Below are positions 1-9,354 of a stretch of DNA of 64,000 nt, piece by piece. The first letter of the stretch is position 1; each line of letters begins with the position of its first letter. The notes beneath the pieces are model-generated. The model had not been told where the DNA came from and did not search any database. It saw only the letters and a program-made list of their open reading frames with translations. The stretch is from Patiria pectinifera (Eukaryota; Echinodermata; Asteroidea; Valvatida; Asterinidae): the NCBI GenBank assembly GCA_029964075.1, contig CM057147.1:18931513-18995512 (forward strand). The letters are read 5' to 3'. Made by a program: the position numbers and the translations under genes.

Positions 1-730
1 GTGCCCCTTCTTTCGAGGGTCAGATGAGAGTAATTGAGTGAACAAACGGTCAAATTTTAAACCGAGTTTGAGATAAACAAGTTCGGCCTGTATATGTTGA
101 ACTTCGTCATTAGACTCTGAAGTTCTCTGTTCTACGACCTTTGTTACCCCGGAAGTCTCGCTGCTCGCTAAAATTGTCTGAGAACTCTAGCAGACAATGG
201 CATCAGCTCTGGCCTCGATTACAGTCAGCATCCCGCAGTCGGTTTTCCAGTGGCTATACCAAAGATTTCACTGTGTGACGCTTTCACTAGAAGCTTGAAC
301 ACGTCAAGAAAGATTTCACAGGCCTTTAATAAGGAAAGCGTGCATGGTTCATTCCGTAAGGCAAACAAAGACGAGGTTTGCTTAATAGAGCTGGATCTGA
401 AAGTCTCAGTTTATCCCGAGTGACTCAGTCGGTCAGTCGGCCCATGTCAGTCAGTCAGTAAGTCAGAGACTCACATTTAGAGGACAATCGGCCTCGGGTA
501 CAGCAAACAAACAAAAATTCAAACGTTCTTTATCTTGTGACGAAAACAATTTATGGACAACACATTGTCATTGCCAGAAAGTTACCAAAAAGTCAAGCGT
601 CACACTTGAAGCGATTGTATCACTTTCATATTCGATGTACCTGAACTTGCGTTCAGACGAACACTGAGCAAAGGGCCACCGAAGCAAATTCTTCACTTAA
701 CCTCTTTCTTCAATTGAGTTGCAGTTAGTT
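1..730 (+). other. 5' flank / possible 5' UTR of the GPCR gene
   Basis: No coding region is seen. Bases 424-470 hold a degenerate GTCA-type simple repeat (GTCAGTCGG / GTCAGTCAGTCAG). A pyrimidine-rich tract ending TTGCAG at about 723 sits just upstream of the GPCR ATG and could be a 3' splice site, so the gene may have a non-coding upstream exon. No TATA box is convincing. Confidence 0.4.
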
Positions 731-1894
731 ATGGAAAATCAACCGACGATCTACGTGACTGACTCTGTCACGTCAGGCCAGCCGTTGCTGCAGAGTTTTA
801 CCGCATCGAGCACTGCAACAGCTCTCGGTGGCAAAGTTGACTTCGGGTTGCTCTTCTCTGTCATCCTGAGCTCCATGGGCATGCTCGGCAACGCTCTGGT
901 TTGCTTTGTCATGTTGCGCCACAGGAAGGTGTTCCACTCACCGACCAACAAGCTGATCATCCACCAGTCCTTTGTTGACCTCGTGGCTTCCACCATCTTT
1001 TTTGTCCGTAGATTTGCGCTCGCGGTACCCCCAATCCCTGACGGTTTCATTGGGGGCTTTTACTGCCGTGTCTGGTGGTCCGAGTGGCCAATGTACGGTA
1101 TGTTCGTCACCTCTACCTACAATCTGGTGGCCATATCTACGGAGCGTTACGTGGCTACCTGCCATCCCATTAAGCATCGTAACGCTTTCTCCCCGTTCCG
1201 TCTGAAACTCGTCATGGCCGCCGCCTGGCTCGCGGGCTGGCTCCCGGCTGCCCACCTCACTTTGATCTGCTACTACGACGCCGAGGTGCGCGACTGCGGC
1301 GCCTCCTGGCCAAACTTTGAGGTGCAGGCCGTGGCCGGCACCCTCATCTTCGTTCACGAGATCATCGTCCCTATCACAGTCATGTTCTTCGCTTACTCCC
1401 GGATAATCTGGTCCCTCCGTCAACGCTCCAGAGTTCGAGAGGGAGAGAACAACGACGCTGCCAGGGAGATGTTCTCCAAAGCCAATCGCAACGTGACCAT
1501 CACCCTGGTGGTGGTCGCTGCCTTCTTCGCCATCTGTTGGCTTCCAACTGACATTTACTACCTTCTCTACAATCTCCACGTACACAACAACTTCGTGGAG
1601 CACCCGGTCTACCAGGTGGTTTCGGTCATTGTCGTGCTCAACCTGTGCATCAACCCTCTCATTTACTGTTTCGCTTACGATCGTTTTCGTAAGAAACTCA
1701 AGCAGGAGTTTTGCGGGAACCGCTGGCTTGCCCGCCGGGTCGGCATTGCTGAGGACGGTACAAGCAATGACACAGGTACCCACATTACCGTAGCTGCGGG
1801 TCGCGGAGCAACTGCCGGGAATGACAAGACTCTCACCACCACTGTTCACAAGGCTGGCTGCTCCTCTCAGACTGAAACGGTGGTCGCTAGCTAA
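731..1894 (+). CDS. Class A (rhodopsin-like) G-protein-coupled receptor, orphan
   Basis: Encodes a 387-aa seven-helix receptor of the plasma membrane that should couple a ligand to heterotrimeric G proteins. Visible class A marks: GN in TM1 (N54), D83 in TM2, C112 at the top of TM3 and C189 in the second extracellular loop (the usual disulfide pair), ERY at 138-140 in place of DRY, W166 in TM4, P214 in TM5, FFAICWLP (265-272) in TM6, NPLIY (308-312) in TM7, then a basic helix-8 segment and a C-terminal tail rich in Thr and Ser. ATG 731 is chosen because an in-frame TAA lies at 698 and it is the first Met. The coding region has no intron, which is common in expanded invertebrate class A families. 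The short N-terminus has no N-x-S/T glycosylation site. General resemblance is to peptide-type class A receptors, but I cannot name a ligand or subfamily. Confidence 0.93.
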   Translation: MENQPTIYVTDSVTSGQPLLQSFTASSTATALGGKVDFGLLFSVILSSMGMLGNALVCFVMLRHRKVFHSPTNKLIIHQSFVDLVASTIFFVRRFALAVPPIPDGFIGGFYCRVWWSEWPMYGMFVTSTYNLVAISTERYVATCHPIKHRNAFSPFRLKLVMAAAWLAGWLPAAHLTLICYYDAEVRDCGASWPNFEVQAVAGTLIFVHEIIVPITVMFFAYSRIIWSLRQRSRVREGENNDAAREMFSKANRNVTITLVVVAAFFAICWLPTDIYYLLYNLHVHNNFVEHPVYQVVSVIVVLNLCINPLIYCFAYDRFRKKLKQEFCGNRWLARRVGIAEDGTSNDTGTHITVAAGRGATAGNDKTLTTTVHKAGCSSQTETVVAS

Positions 1895-4050
1895 ACTTAA
1901 TCTGAACCCACGAAGTAGAAACTGTGCGCACTCGTGGTCTAATTACAAAAGGTCAATGTCTTTGAAACCGGTAGAAGGGGCATAATATTAACCAAGTTGG
2001 CACCTACAAAAATCGGAGCGAATACAATCTGACCGAATATTGTTCAATATTATGGTTTGTTTTCAAGCACAGTCTAATCAATCATTAGTTTGGTGTTATG
2101 CACTGACGAGCTCTTTCAGCACTGTATTTAATATTGCTCGATTACCATGTTTTTTTTTTTAATAATTTTATACAGGCTAACTCCACACAAAGGAGCGTTC
2201 AAAATACATAGAGGCTATTCTGACATCGACTTAACGAGCCTATATACAATGTTTTAAAATTCCGAGAATCGGGGTCTCAGAATTATGAACCCTATGAAAA
2301 GCAAAATGCAAAATGTATAGGTTTCGGGCTTCGATGTAATGTACTGTCTAAGCCATGCCAATTCACATCTATTGTTTGAAGTTTGATCCGACGAGTGGGG
2401 GCGAAGACAAAAATCCTACAATTTTCGGACATTAGTATATAATCTGGGCATGCTAGCAATCCTATCACGGAGGCCCCTTCAGTCGCGAAAGCATTGTGCC
2501 AGAAGCTGATCAGAAAAACCGTCACGGGGCAATTGATTTCACAGAACAATAGCGTGCACAAGGTGGCCTAGCGAGTGTATAGTGATCATGCGCTCAGATA
2601 TAGATTCGTCTAAAGAGGGGTTGGGGTGGAACAGACACTAGATGGCGCTGTTTATGTGAGTTTCAGATATTTGAAACTGTAGAAGAAAAAAGTTCGGGAG
2701 AGATGGAAAACGGAACTCCCTCTCCTACTTCCGAATAGTGAAAATTCACACTCAATTCTAAAGAAAATACACTTCATTTGACTAAAACTAGGGACAAGAC
2801 GATTGAGAGTCAAATTATTCAATTGAATGCATCCCTATGTGAATTGATTTCGTTTTGTTGAAAGAACACTTACTTTGTTTGTGATTCGTGGACAGAACTT
2901 TAAAACGGTGTTTGTGTTAAAAAAAAAAATCCGTAACTTGAAAAGTACATGAGTGATTTGAATGATTGTTGTACTAAAAGAAAACTTATTAATGGGCTTT
3001 CATATCCTAGATTTTGAAAGTGCTACATGCAGAACGTCATTAAATAATCGGTCCTGCCATTTGGGTTTCCTTTTGTTTTGACTCACCCAGTACATGATAT
3101 ATACATTAGAATGATTCATCCTGGGGGAAAATCGATTCATTTTCTACATTGCTATTTCTCTAGCAATACAAAAGTTATTCACTTTTGGATAGAACATCGA
3201 CTGAAAAAAAATCGGCCCATTGGCTGTTAGACCTGTTCTCCCTGGGTATAGTAGACTGGTTCCCGCCCCGCAATTAAATCATTATCGATGATTTTTCAGC
3301 GGTTTGCAGACATTCCAAAGAGGAAAAAGGGAACGTATTAATAGAAAACAAAAATCGAATTTGTTGAAAAACACAGGGAACGCAACTTTGATCTAAAATT
3401 AGTATAGTTTTCTTTCTAAATCGTCTGGCCTTGGTTCAATTCTTTTGGAACAAGAAGGCACGAGTAAGGGACGGCTGATGATAACACAGGCTTTAAACGA
3501 GCGTACTCGGATAACATATTTTAATGGAAGAATCAATGAAATGCCATTTTATGTTGGAAAACAAATCAATATAAACTAAATGAACGTAGTTGAATTACAT
3601 TATCTCGGAAGAATGCAATGCAATGCCATTGTATATTGGAAAACAAATGAAGAAACTAAAAGGGTATGTAAGGAATTGAATTAGATTGAAGCATGGGGAA
3701 ATAACGGCTGAGGATAACGCAAACACTAAATGAACAAAATTAAATACAATTTTCTCAAATAAAAGAATGTAAGGAAATGCCATTTATATTAGAAAACAAA
3801 ATGAAGAAACTAAAGGGTATAGCGGTATCAGCAGAAGATCCAGAACCACATTTTCGGGGGAGGGGAGGGGGGCAAAATTAGAAGTCGATGGGCGACGAAT
3901 CCACCGGCCGTTGCAAATAAATTGAAAAGGCGAGATGCAACCCCCCCCCCCCCCTGCAGACTAGTAAAGTTCTTTTACGTTAATACGCATGCGTGAAACA
4001 CATCACGTGATTGAATAATTGTCACGTAATTTGAAATAACTTATACACCC
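1895..4050. other. Intergenic region downstream of the GPCR
   Basis: No gene is seen. The stretch is AT-rich with small homopolymer runs, including a C run at about 3942-3954. No canonical AATAAA follows the GPCR stop within about 400 bp, so the 3' end of that transcript cannot be placed. Confidence 0.5.
3536..3822 (+). repeat. Degenerate triplicated repeat
   Basis: A segment reading roughly GAAATGCCATTTTATATTGG, then AAAACAAATGAAGAAACTAAA and GGGTAT, occurs about three times (near 3537, 3620 and 3775) with insertions between copies. It looks like an old local duplication. No coding potential is seen. Confidence 0.5.
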
Positions 4051-4059
4051 AGTGTAGAT

Positions 4060-4260
4060 TCCACGGTAGCAAGCGTGGCATCACTCTGACCTGATGCGTG
4101 GTCACAACGCTGCAAGTTGCGGGTTCGAGTCCCAGGAATTTTACGTAGTTCCCAAAAGTTAACTTTCTTTAACTGTGTTTTATCTGTTTATTAATTATTT
4201 CACTCATCCGTGAGGGAAGAGTAGACAATATACAACATCGGTTTAAAAAAAAAGTCGACG
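4060..4260 (+). repeat. tRNA-derived SINE (plus orientation)
   Basis: A perfect RNA polymerase III B box, GGTTCGAGTCC at 4122-4132, lies about 55 bp after an A-box-like TAGCAAGCGTGG. A non-tRNA body follows. The tRNA-like head cannot fold with paired acceptor ends, so it is read as a SINE and not a tRNA gene. Confidence 0.5.
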
Positions 4261-4588
4261 TCACTCTCCTGGTTTAATTATTTAAACAACCCAATTCATA
4301 GACTCCTTGGAAGGGGGGGGGGGCACACACATCTACCCCTTCCCCTGAAACCAATTAACCTCCTATTCAACCTTTGAAATCTCATCTATCTCACCTCTTC
4401 TTTCATCCATTTCTTCTTAAAACGTGACCAAACCTGTTTGTCATTGAATGACCAAAACAAATTGACCGACCGCGCGTGCGTCCTTGGCCATGACAGTGAT
4501 CAACCTTCCTTGTATAAGCTTGCTGGAGTGGATTCCCATTAAGATTGAATGATGAATCCCAGCCTTTTTCAAAAGTTTGACATGTTTA

Positions 4589-4764
4589 TCAATATTGGAT
4601 TTTGCCCTTCACCGACGTATAAACACTGTATACTCAGTGTGTTACCTCCCTGGTGAAGTTCAAGTCTCACCCCGGAGTGATTTTTTTCCAACTTTCACTC
4701 GGGAGGTAACACACTGTCATATACAGTGTTTATACACGTCGGGGAAGGGCAAAACCAATATTGA
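4589..4764. mobile_element. Foldback MITE (perfect-ended hairpin), copy 1
   Basis: Two arms of about 75 bp pair with each other: left TCAATATTGG, TTTTGCCCTTCACCGACG, AACACTGTATACTCAGTGTG, TTACCTCCC; the right arm is the reverse complement, ending CCAATATTGA. The centre reads GAAGTTCAAGTCTCACCCC. A second copy lies at 16787-16961 and fragments near 29560-29875. No transposase is present. Confidence 0.75.
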
Positions 4765-4910
4765 TTTAGGCCTGTTAGTATCACCCTGACGCAAATTCCA
4801 TCTTATGATTAGTTTCATTTTGTTCTTCTCTTAAACTTCCTCTCCCTTTTTGTTCGACTGAGTATTTGGGGGATCGAAAAAAAGTGGCTCAAGCGAAGCT
4901 GAAGTGGCTC

Positions 4911-5020
4911 ATAGACCTTATACGTTAAGGCGGATCTAGAGGGAAATGGTTTACGCTGGGACATGATATGAGTACACCGTTTGTGCATTCACTGTATACG
5001 TGCTCATACAAAATCATCTT
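4911..5020 (+). repeat. Dispersed repeat (TAGACCTTATRCRTTAAGGC family), copy 1
   Basis: The segment ATAGACCTTATACGTTAAGG, then a stretch ending TTTGTGCATTCACTGTATA, matches 16586-16690 closely. It is a short dispersed element of unknown type. Confidence 0.5.
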
Positions 5021-6101
5021 ACGTATAGTGATGGCTGAATTTGTTTTTTAAAAGTGTTTATTGAGCCTGCCTGCCCAGTCAAAATTGTGACATTCTCTCC
5101 CGACCCCACCCCTCCTCTTTTTTTAAACGAACATTAACATGAGGGAAATGAGCAAAATGTGTAATAAAATTGATATTTTCAAGCAACCTCGAGCAAGTTG
5201 GTCAAACATGATTTATAACGTTAAAAAAGGGTTCCGCAGGTCCGAACATTGGCGTGTCCGGCGGGTTGGGGGGGGGCGCCTTGGGTGCATTTGCCGCCCC
5301 CCCCCGCCCCCCCAAAAAATTGGCCCCCAGCGCCCTCTAGCGTCAGAAGACCCCCCCCCCCCGGCTACGACATGGGTCCACACATTTTTAGCTGCCCATT
5401 TTAACTTTTCGAATCAATAACTGTCAATTTTGACTCAAAATTAAAAATATTTTCAAGCGCTTCAGAACTGGCTCATTGTTCATATACCTTATACGCACGC
5501 ACGTTCATATTTCCAACAGTTGCAGCATTTATCGTACAGTTTCAAGTAAAAAAAGTCCACCTTTACTGAGAAATGTCAAAAAAAATTTGTACAAACATGT
5601 GTTCTTATTCCTCCATTGTACTAACTAAAATGCCATCTCTTTTGCGCGGCGTATTAAACTGTAAGATAGACGAGTGTCACTTTTTGGACCAATGGAAATG
5701 CCCGTTAGAAAAATCGTCGGCGATGTTTTGAAATGTGTTCAGTGGAGCAGATCCCAGACGTCACAATGCATCCTACAAATATGACTGCATGGCCGAGACC
5801 TGTCTGTTGCCATCCACACATGACAGCTTTTGATTTTCACGCGGTAGTCGGTTCTTACTAATACTAGACACGAAACTCATCTGGTTTCCAAGTGTGTCTT
5901 CACCTAAGTCAATGAGTCACGTTGCCATAATTGTTCACCGTCAAATTAGGAAGACAAGTGTAGCACTAGCAATGTGAATGTTGTGAAACAGAAGCCAGTG
6001 CCAGTGGTAGCAACACGAACAAACGGTTTCACAGATGTGTGCGTTTGCAGGACGTTAGCCTACATGGTAAATATTGTCACACACATTTTGTACGGTCTGA
6101 C

Positions 6102-6507
6102 CACTGATCTCTATATAAAGACTGGATAGCGGATAAAGAGCCGCACAATTAATGAATTTGACGCCATATTGGTGAGACCGGCTGGTGATCTACAACGGAC
6201 AAGTTGTTGTCTTCATAGCATCATGATTTATTTTGTAACATCACGGTTCACTTGATTTATATTTTGACCACCACCACTGATCTCGACAGACAATTTTTCT
6301 AACGTCGTGGTTTACTTTTTTTTAATACCGCAGTTCCTTTTTCGGCGCGTCAACTCTTGATACAGCGCGCGCGATTTTTACGCGTAGAACGTTCGTAATA
6401 TACGCGGTCATCTTCGTGAGACCGGGGCGAATTGGTCAATATGCAAAGTTTACTGTGTGACTGGTGTATGGATATCCGCTATCCAGTCTTTATAATAGAG
6501 ATCAGTG
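6102..6507. mobile_element. TIR element (MITE), about 406 bp
   Basis: Terminal inverted repeats of about 33 bp: the left end begins CACTGATCTCTATATAAAGA and continues CTGGATAGCGGATA; the right end is the reverse complement, ending ATAGAGATCAGTG. The interior has no open frame. The superfamily is not clear. Confidence 0.7.
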
Positions 6508-6618
6508 AGTCTGACCACTGACGGTGGTCACTGCGACAGTTCCGGATCATCGACAGTTCCGCCTTCCGGATAGCTTGATTAAATTTAAAAAAATTTATTC
6601 AAGTGAATAACCAAATTT

Positions 6619-6850
6619 TTTGGAAAGAATGTTGTAATCTGATACCACTTCAGCGGTTGTGTACAAATGCCTATGGAGAGTCAAGAAATTTGAAGTACTT
6701 CCTGACAAAAATTGGAAATGTTTCTCAATCTCAGCATGCTCAGTCCCAGATTCATGTCTTAGACTTTTCATCATTTTTGCAATGACTGACCTTCATCATT
6801 GAGATGATATATGAAGAAAAAGGTGGCGTCAGGTTGCAACATTCTTTCCA
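6619..6850. mobile_element. MITE with TIR GGAAAGAATGTTG, copy 1
   Basis: Starts GGAAAGAATGTTGTAATCTG and ends with the near reverse complement GTTGCAACATTCTTTCC. The interior holds GGTTGTGTACAAATGCCTATG and CAGTCCCAGATTCATG. Related copies or fragments lie at 16189-16523, 21410-21576 and 22368-22555. It lies between the 6537 motif and the large palindrome at 7246. Confidence 0.7.
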
Positions 6851-7245
6851 AATTTTTTTCTCAAGCTTTTTTGTCACCAATTTCAAGGTCTTTCATTTTG
6901 CAATTGTCGGTGAAAAGAAATTTTAGAAATCACTCAAACAAACCCACTATCCAGTTCGGCGAAATGTCCGTTTGTTCTGTAACTGGCCTGTGAAAAGAAG
7001 TGCGTAAAGTAAAGGCAAAATTCTGGTTTCATGTGGAACATAGCCAACATTTATAATTTTTTTCTTCATTGAGTAATAATGAATTTAAATTAAATTAATT
7101 GCCGTATTCGTCGAAAGATTTTATTCCCTTGTACGACAGAACTGCGGATCACCCATGCACATATATTATGTAGTTTTGTATGCAGTTTACATAACAAGGT
7201 GTGACGCACGATGCGCGCTGTGAGTGATGAATTTGTACATGATGT

Positions 7246-7975
7246 AGTGCAGCGCTACTCCTAGAACTATGATGCTCAGTGTGAGTGGAGCCTCATAGAT
7301 ACAGAACCCTGCAAAATTGTTTGCAGCACAAAACACCAACTAAGTACATAAACTTCCATCAAAACACAAACATTTCCCACAGAACCGCTGCACAGTTTGC
7401 CCCTAAACTCCACACAATACCTCATGACATACTCACGTAAGTTGCGCATAACAAACATTGCTGGATTCTGTCGGTTTTGAGGCCAAAATGATGAAAAATA
7501 TGCCCTTTCCGCACTGAGCCAATCTGACACTTGAAACGTGCACGTAGAGATTATGATCGATCAATGATTTTCGGTTTGCTTGCTTGGAGCGCGCCATGGG
7601 GGGTACGGTACTTGCACTTGTACGCATGCGCATACTATCATTTCGCTTGAAAATCATCGATCGATTATAATCTCTGCGTGCACTTTTCAAGTGTCAGATT
7701 GGCTCAGTGCGGAAAGGGCATATTTTTCATCATATTGGCCTCAAAACCGACAGAATCCAGCAATGTTTGTTATGCGCAACTTACGTGAGTATGTCATGAG
7801 GTATTGTGTGGAGTTTAGGGGCAAACTGTGCAGCGGTTCTGTGAGAAATTTCTGTGTTTTGATGGACGTTTTTGTACTTAATTAGTGTTTTGTGCTGCAA
7901 ACAATTTTGCGGGGTTCTGTATCTATGAGGCTCTGCTCACGCAGAGCATCATAGTTCTAAAAGTAGTGCAGCGCA
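7246..7975. mobile_element. Large palindrome (arms about 330 bp, loop about 75 bp)
   Basis: The left arm (7246-7573) and right arm (7647-7975) are inverted copies with high identity by eye. Example: TTTGAGGCCAAAATGATG (left) pairs with CATCATATTGGCCTCAAA (right). The inverted motif GACAGTTCCGGATCATCGAC at 6537 and GTGATCCGGAACTGTCG at 7983 may be the outer ends of a larger element, 6537-8020. Opposite-strand frames in the two arms encode the same peptide simply because the arms are copies. Confidence 0.75.
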
Positions 7976-8393
7976 GCGTGCGTGATCCGGAACTGTCGAA
8001 AGTGATTCGCAACTGTCGGGTTCAGTCCTGTACAAAAGCCATGATTTATTTCCCTTTAAGTTGAGTCTTTGTGAACATATTTGGTGTTAACTTGGAAGAG
8101 GAGAAATTTTACTATGAAATGGTGTACAGCGGTTGGTATAAAAGTGATCCGGAACTTTCGCACTGACTTTACGTACCGTATGCTGCATTTGCCTACACGG
8201 TGGCTATCGTTATGGCAGTTGAACGTCTGGTTCCCTGACCTGGCAATTTTTAATGTCGGGATCTTTGACTATGTTTACAAGACTACGTTTGTTTGTTGAT
8301 ATTCTAGGGAAAACCCGCAGAATCAGTAGTCCGAGTAACTTGGACCCTACTTATCGCCTTTTTAAAAATTGGGACGTGGTCTGGCGATTAGTA

Positions 8394-8905
8394 GGGTCCA
8401 AACGGCATGGCCACCATCACGTGACACAATAGAAACAATCCAACAAAAATATCAGATTTCCCCCTCAAAACGCCAAAACAATACTAGTTACACAGCCTGA
8501 AATACAAAGAAAGTTCGAGGTTTAAGATGGTGATAAAATTTCGATCTGGATGAAATGTGAAATTTACCGTTTACCGGCGAGGGCTCCGTCGCAAGTGCCG
8601 TGCGGCTATTCGCAACAGAGCCATCGCCGATGAACGGGGAATTTCACTTTTCTTCCAGATCCTAAAAATCTTGGTGCCTCGATCTTAATCGTCGATCTGT
8701 ACTTGTACCTCGGCACTTTTCGTTGATATTTGTTCCCGCGACCGAGCACCCTTTGCACCCAAGTACGACTAATACTCCACCATAGAGGGATGTACTCACT
8801 GGAAGAAGTATCTAGTAATTTTTGGCCGTTTTGAGGGTGAAATCTGATGGTTTTTGTTGGGTCATTTATATTGTATCACGCGATGACGTCCATACCGCTT
8901 GGACA
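8394..8905. mobile_element. Imperfect foldback element
   Basis: Left arm at about 8408-8490 (CCACCATCACGTGACACAAT ... CCCCCTCAAAACGCC) pairs imperfectly with 8818-8900 (GGCCGTTTTGAGGGTG ... TATTGTATCACGCGATGACG). A second inner inverted repeat, around TTTCGATCTGGATGAAATG at 8538 and TTTCTTCCAGATCCT at 8648, makes a nested hairpin. No coding region. Confidence 0.55.
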
Positions 8906-8959
8906 TTTATAACTGCCCTTCCAGCCAGAGTGCTTTGGTAGCCTGATTGGTAAAATATT

Positions 8960-9075
8960 GGACTACAGTGGAATGCCGCTATAACAAACATCTAGGGTCG
9001 ACGAGGGATCCACAGAAATTGTTCGTAATAGCGATTGTTCGATATAGCGATTTTAAGCTGCTGGTGCTCCGGTAC
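8960..9075. repeat. Possible pogo/Tigger-like TIR fragment
   Basis: ACAGTGGAATGCCGCTATAA followed by GTTCGTAATAGCG and GTTCGATATAGCG resembles the ends of pogo-type elements. Only one end is visible and the family is a guess. It follows a tRNA-like A-box sequence (TGGTAGCCTGATTGG) at 8936. Confidence 0.3.
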
Positions 9076-9354
9076 TCACTTTTCAATAAATAGCGCCCTT
9101 CAGAACTTCACCCTGCATGTTCTGGTAGTTATTAGGATTTAGGATTTCTGGCCAAAAAAGACAGGGAGTATTAAAATGCACAATGTAATTGATGGTATTT
9201 ATTATCTTCCTTTCAGTGCCTGAACAGACTGATTTGCCTGGACCCACTAAATCGAAGCATGAGCTTAAAAACAAGATATGGAACCAAAGCTCAACAAGCA
9301 AAGTGAAACGACAGAGGAGGAATCCTGTCAAAAACTATCCGGTTTCTCTCAGAA

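Noticed and set aside
938-1849. 303-aa open frame on the minus strand
   Set aside because: It is the antisense shadow of the GPCR coding region; the plus frame has all class A landmarks.
7276-7885. Opposite-strand frames encoding the same ~65-aa peptide
   Set aside because: They match because the DNA is a palindrome; the peptide has no recognisable motif and no splice or start context.
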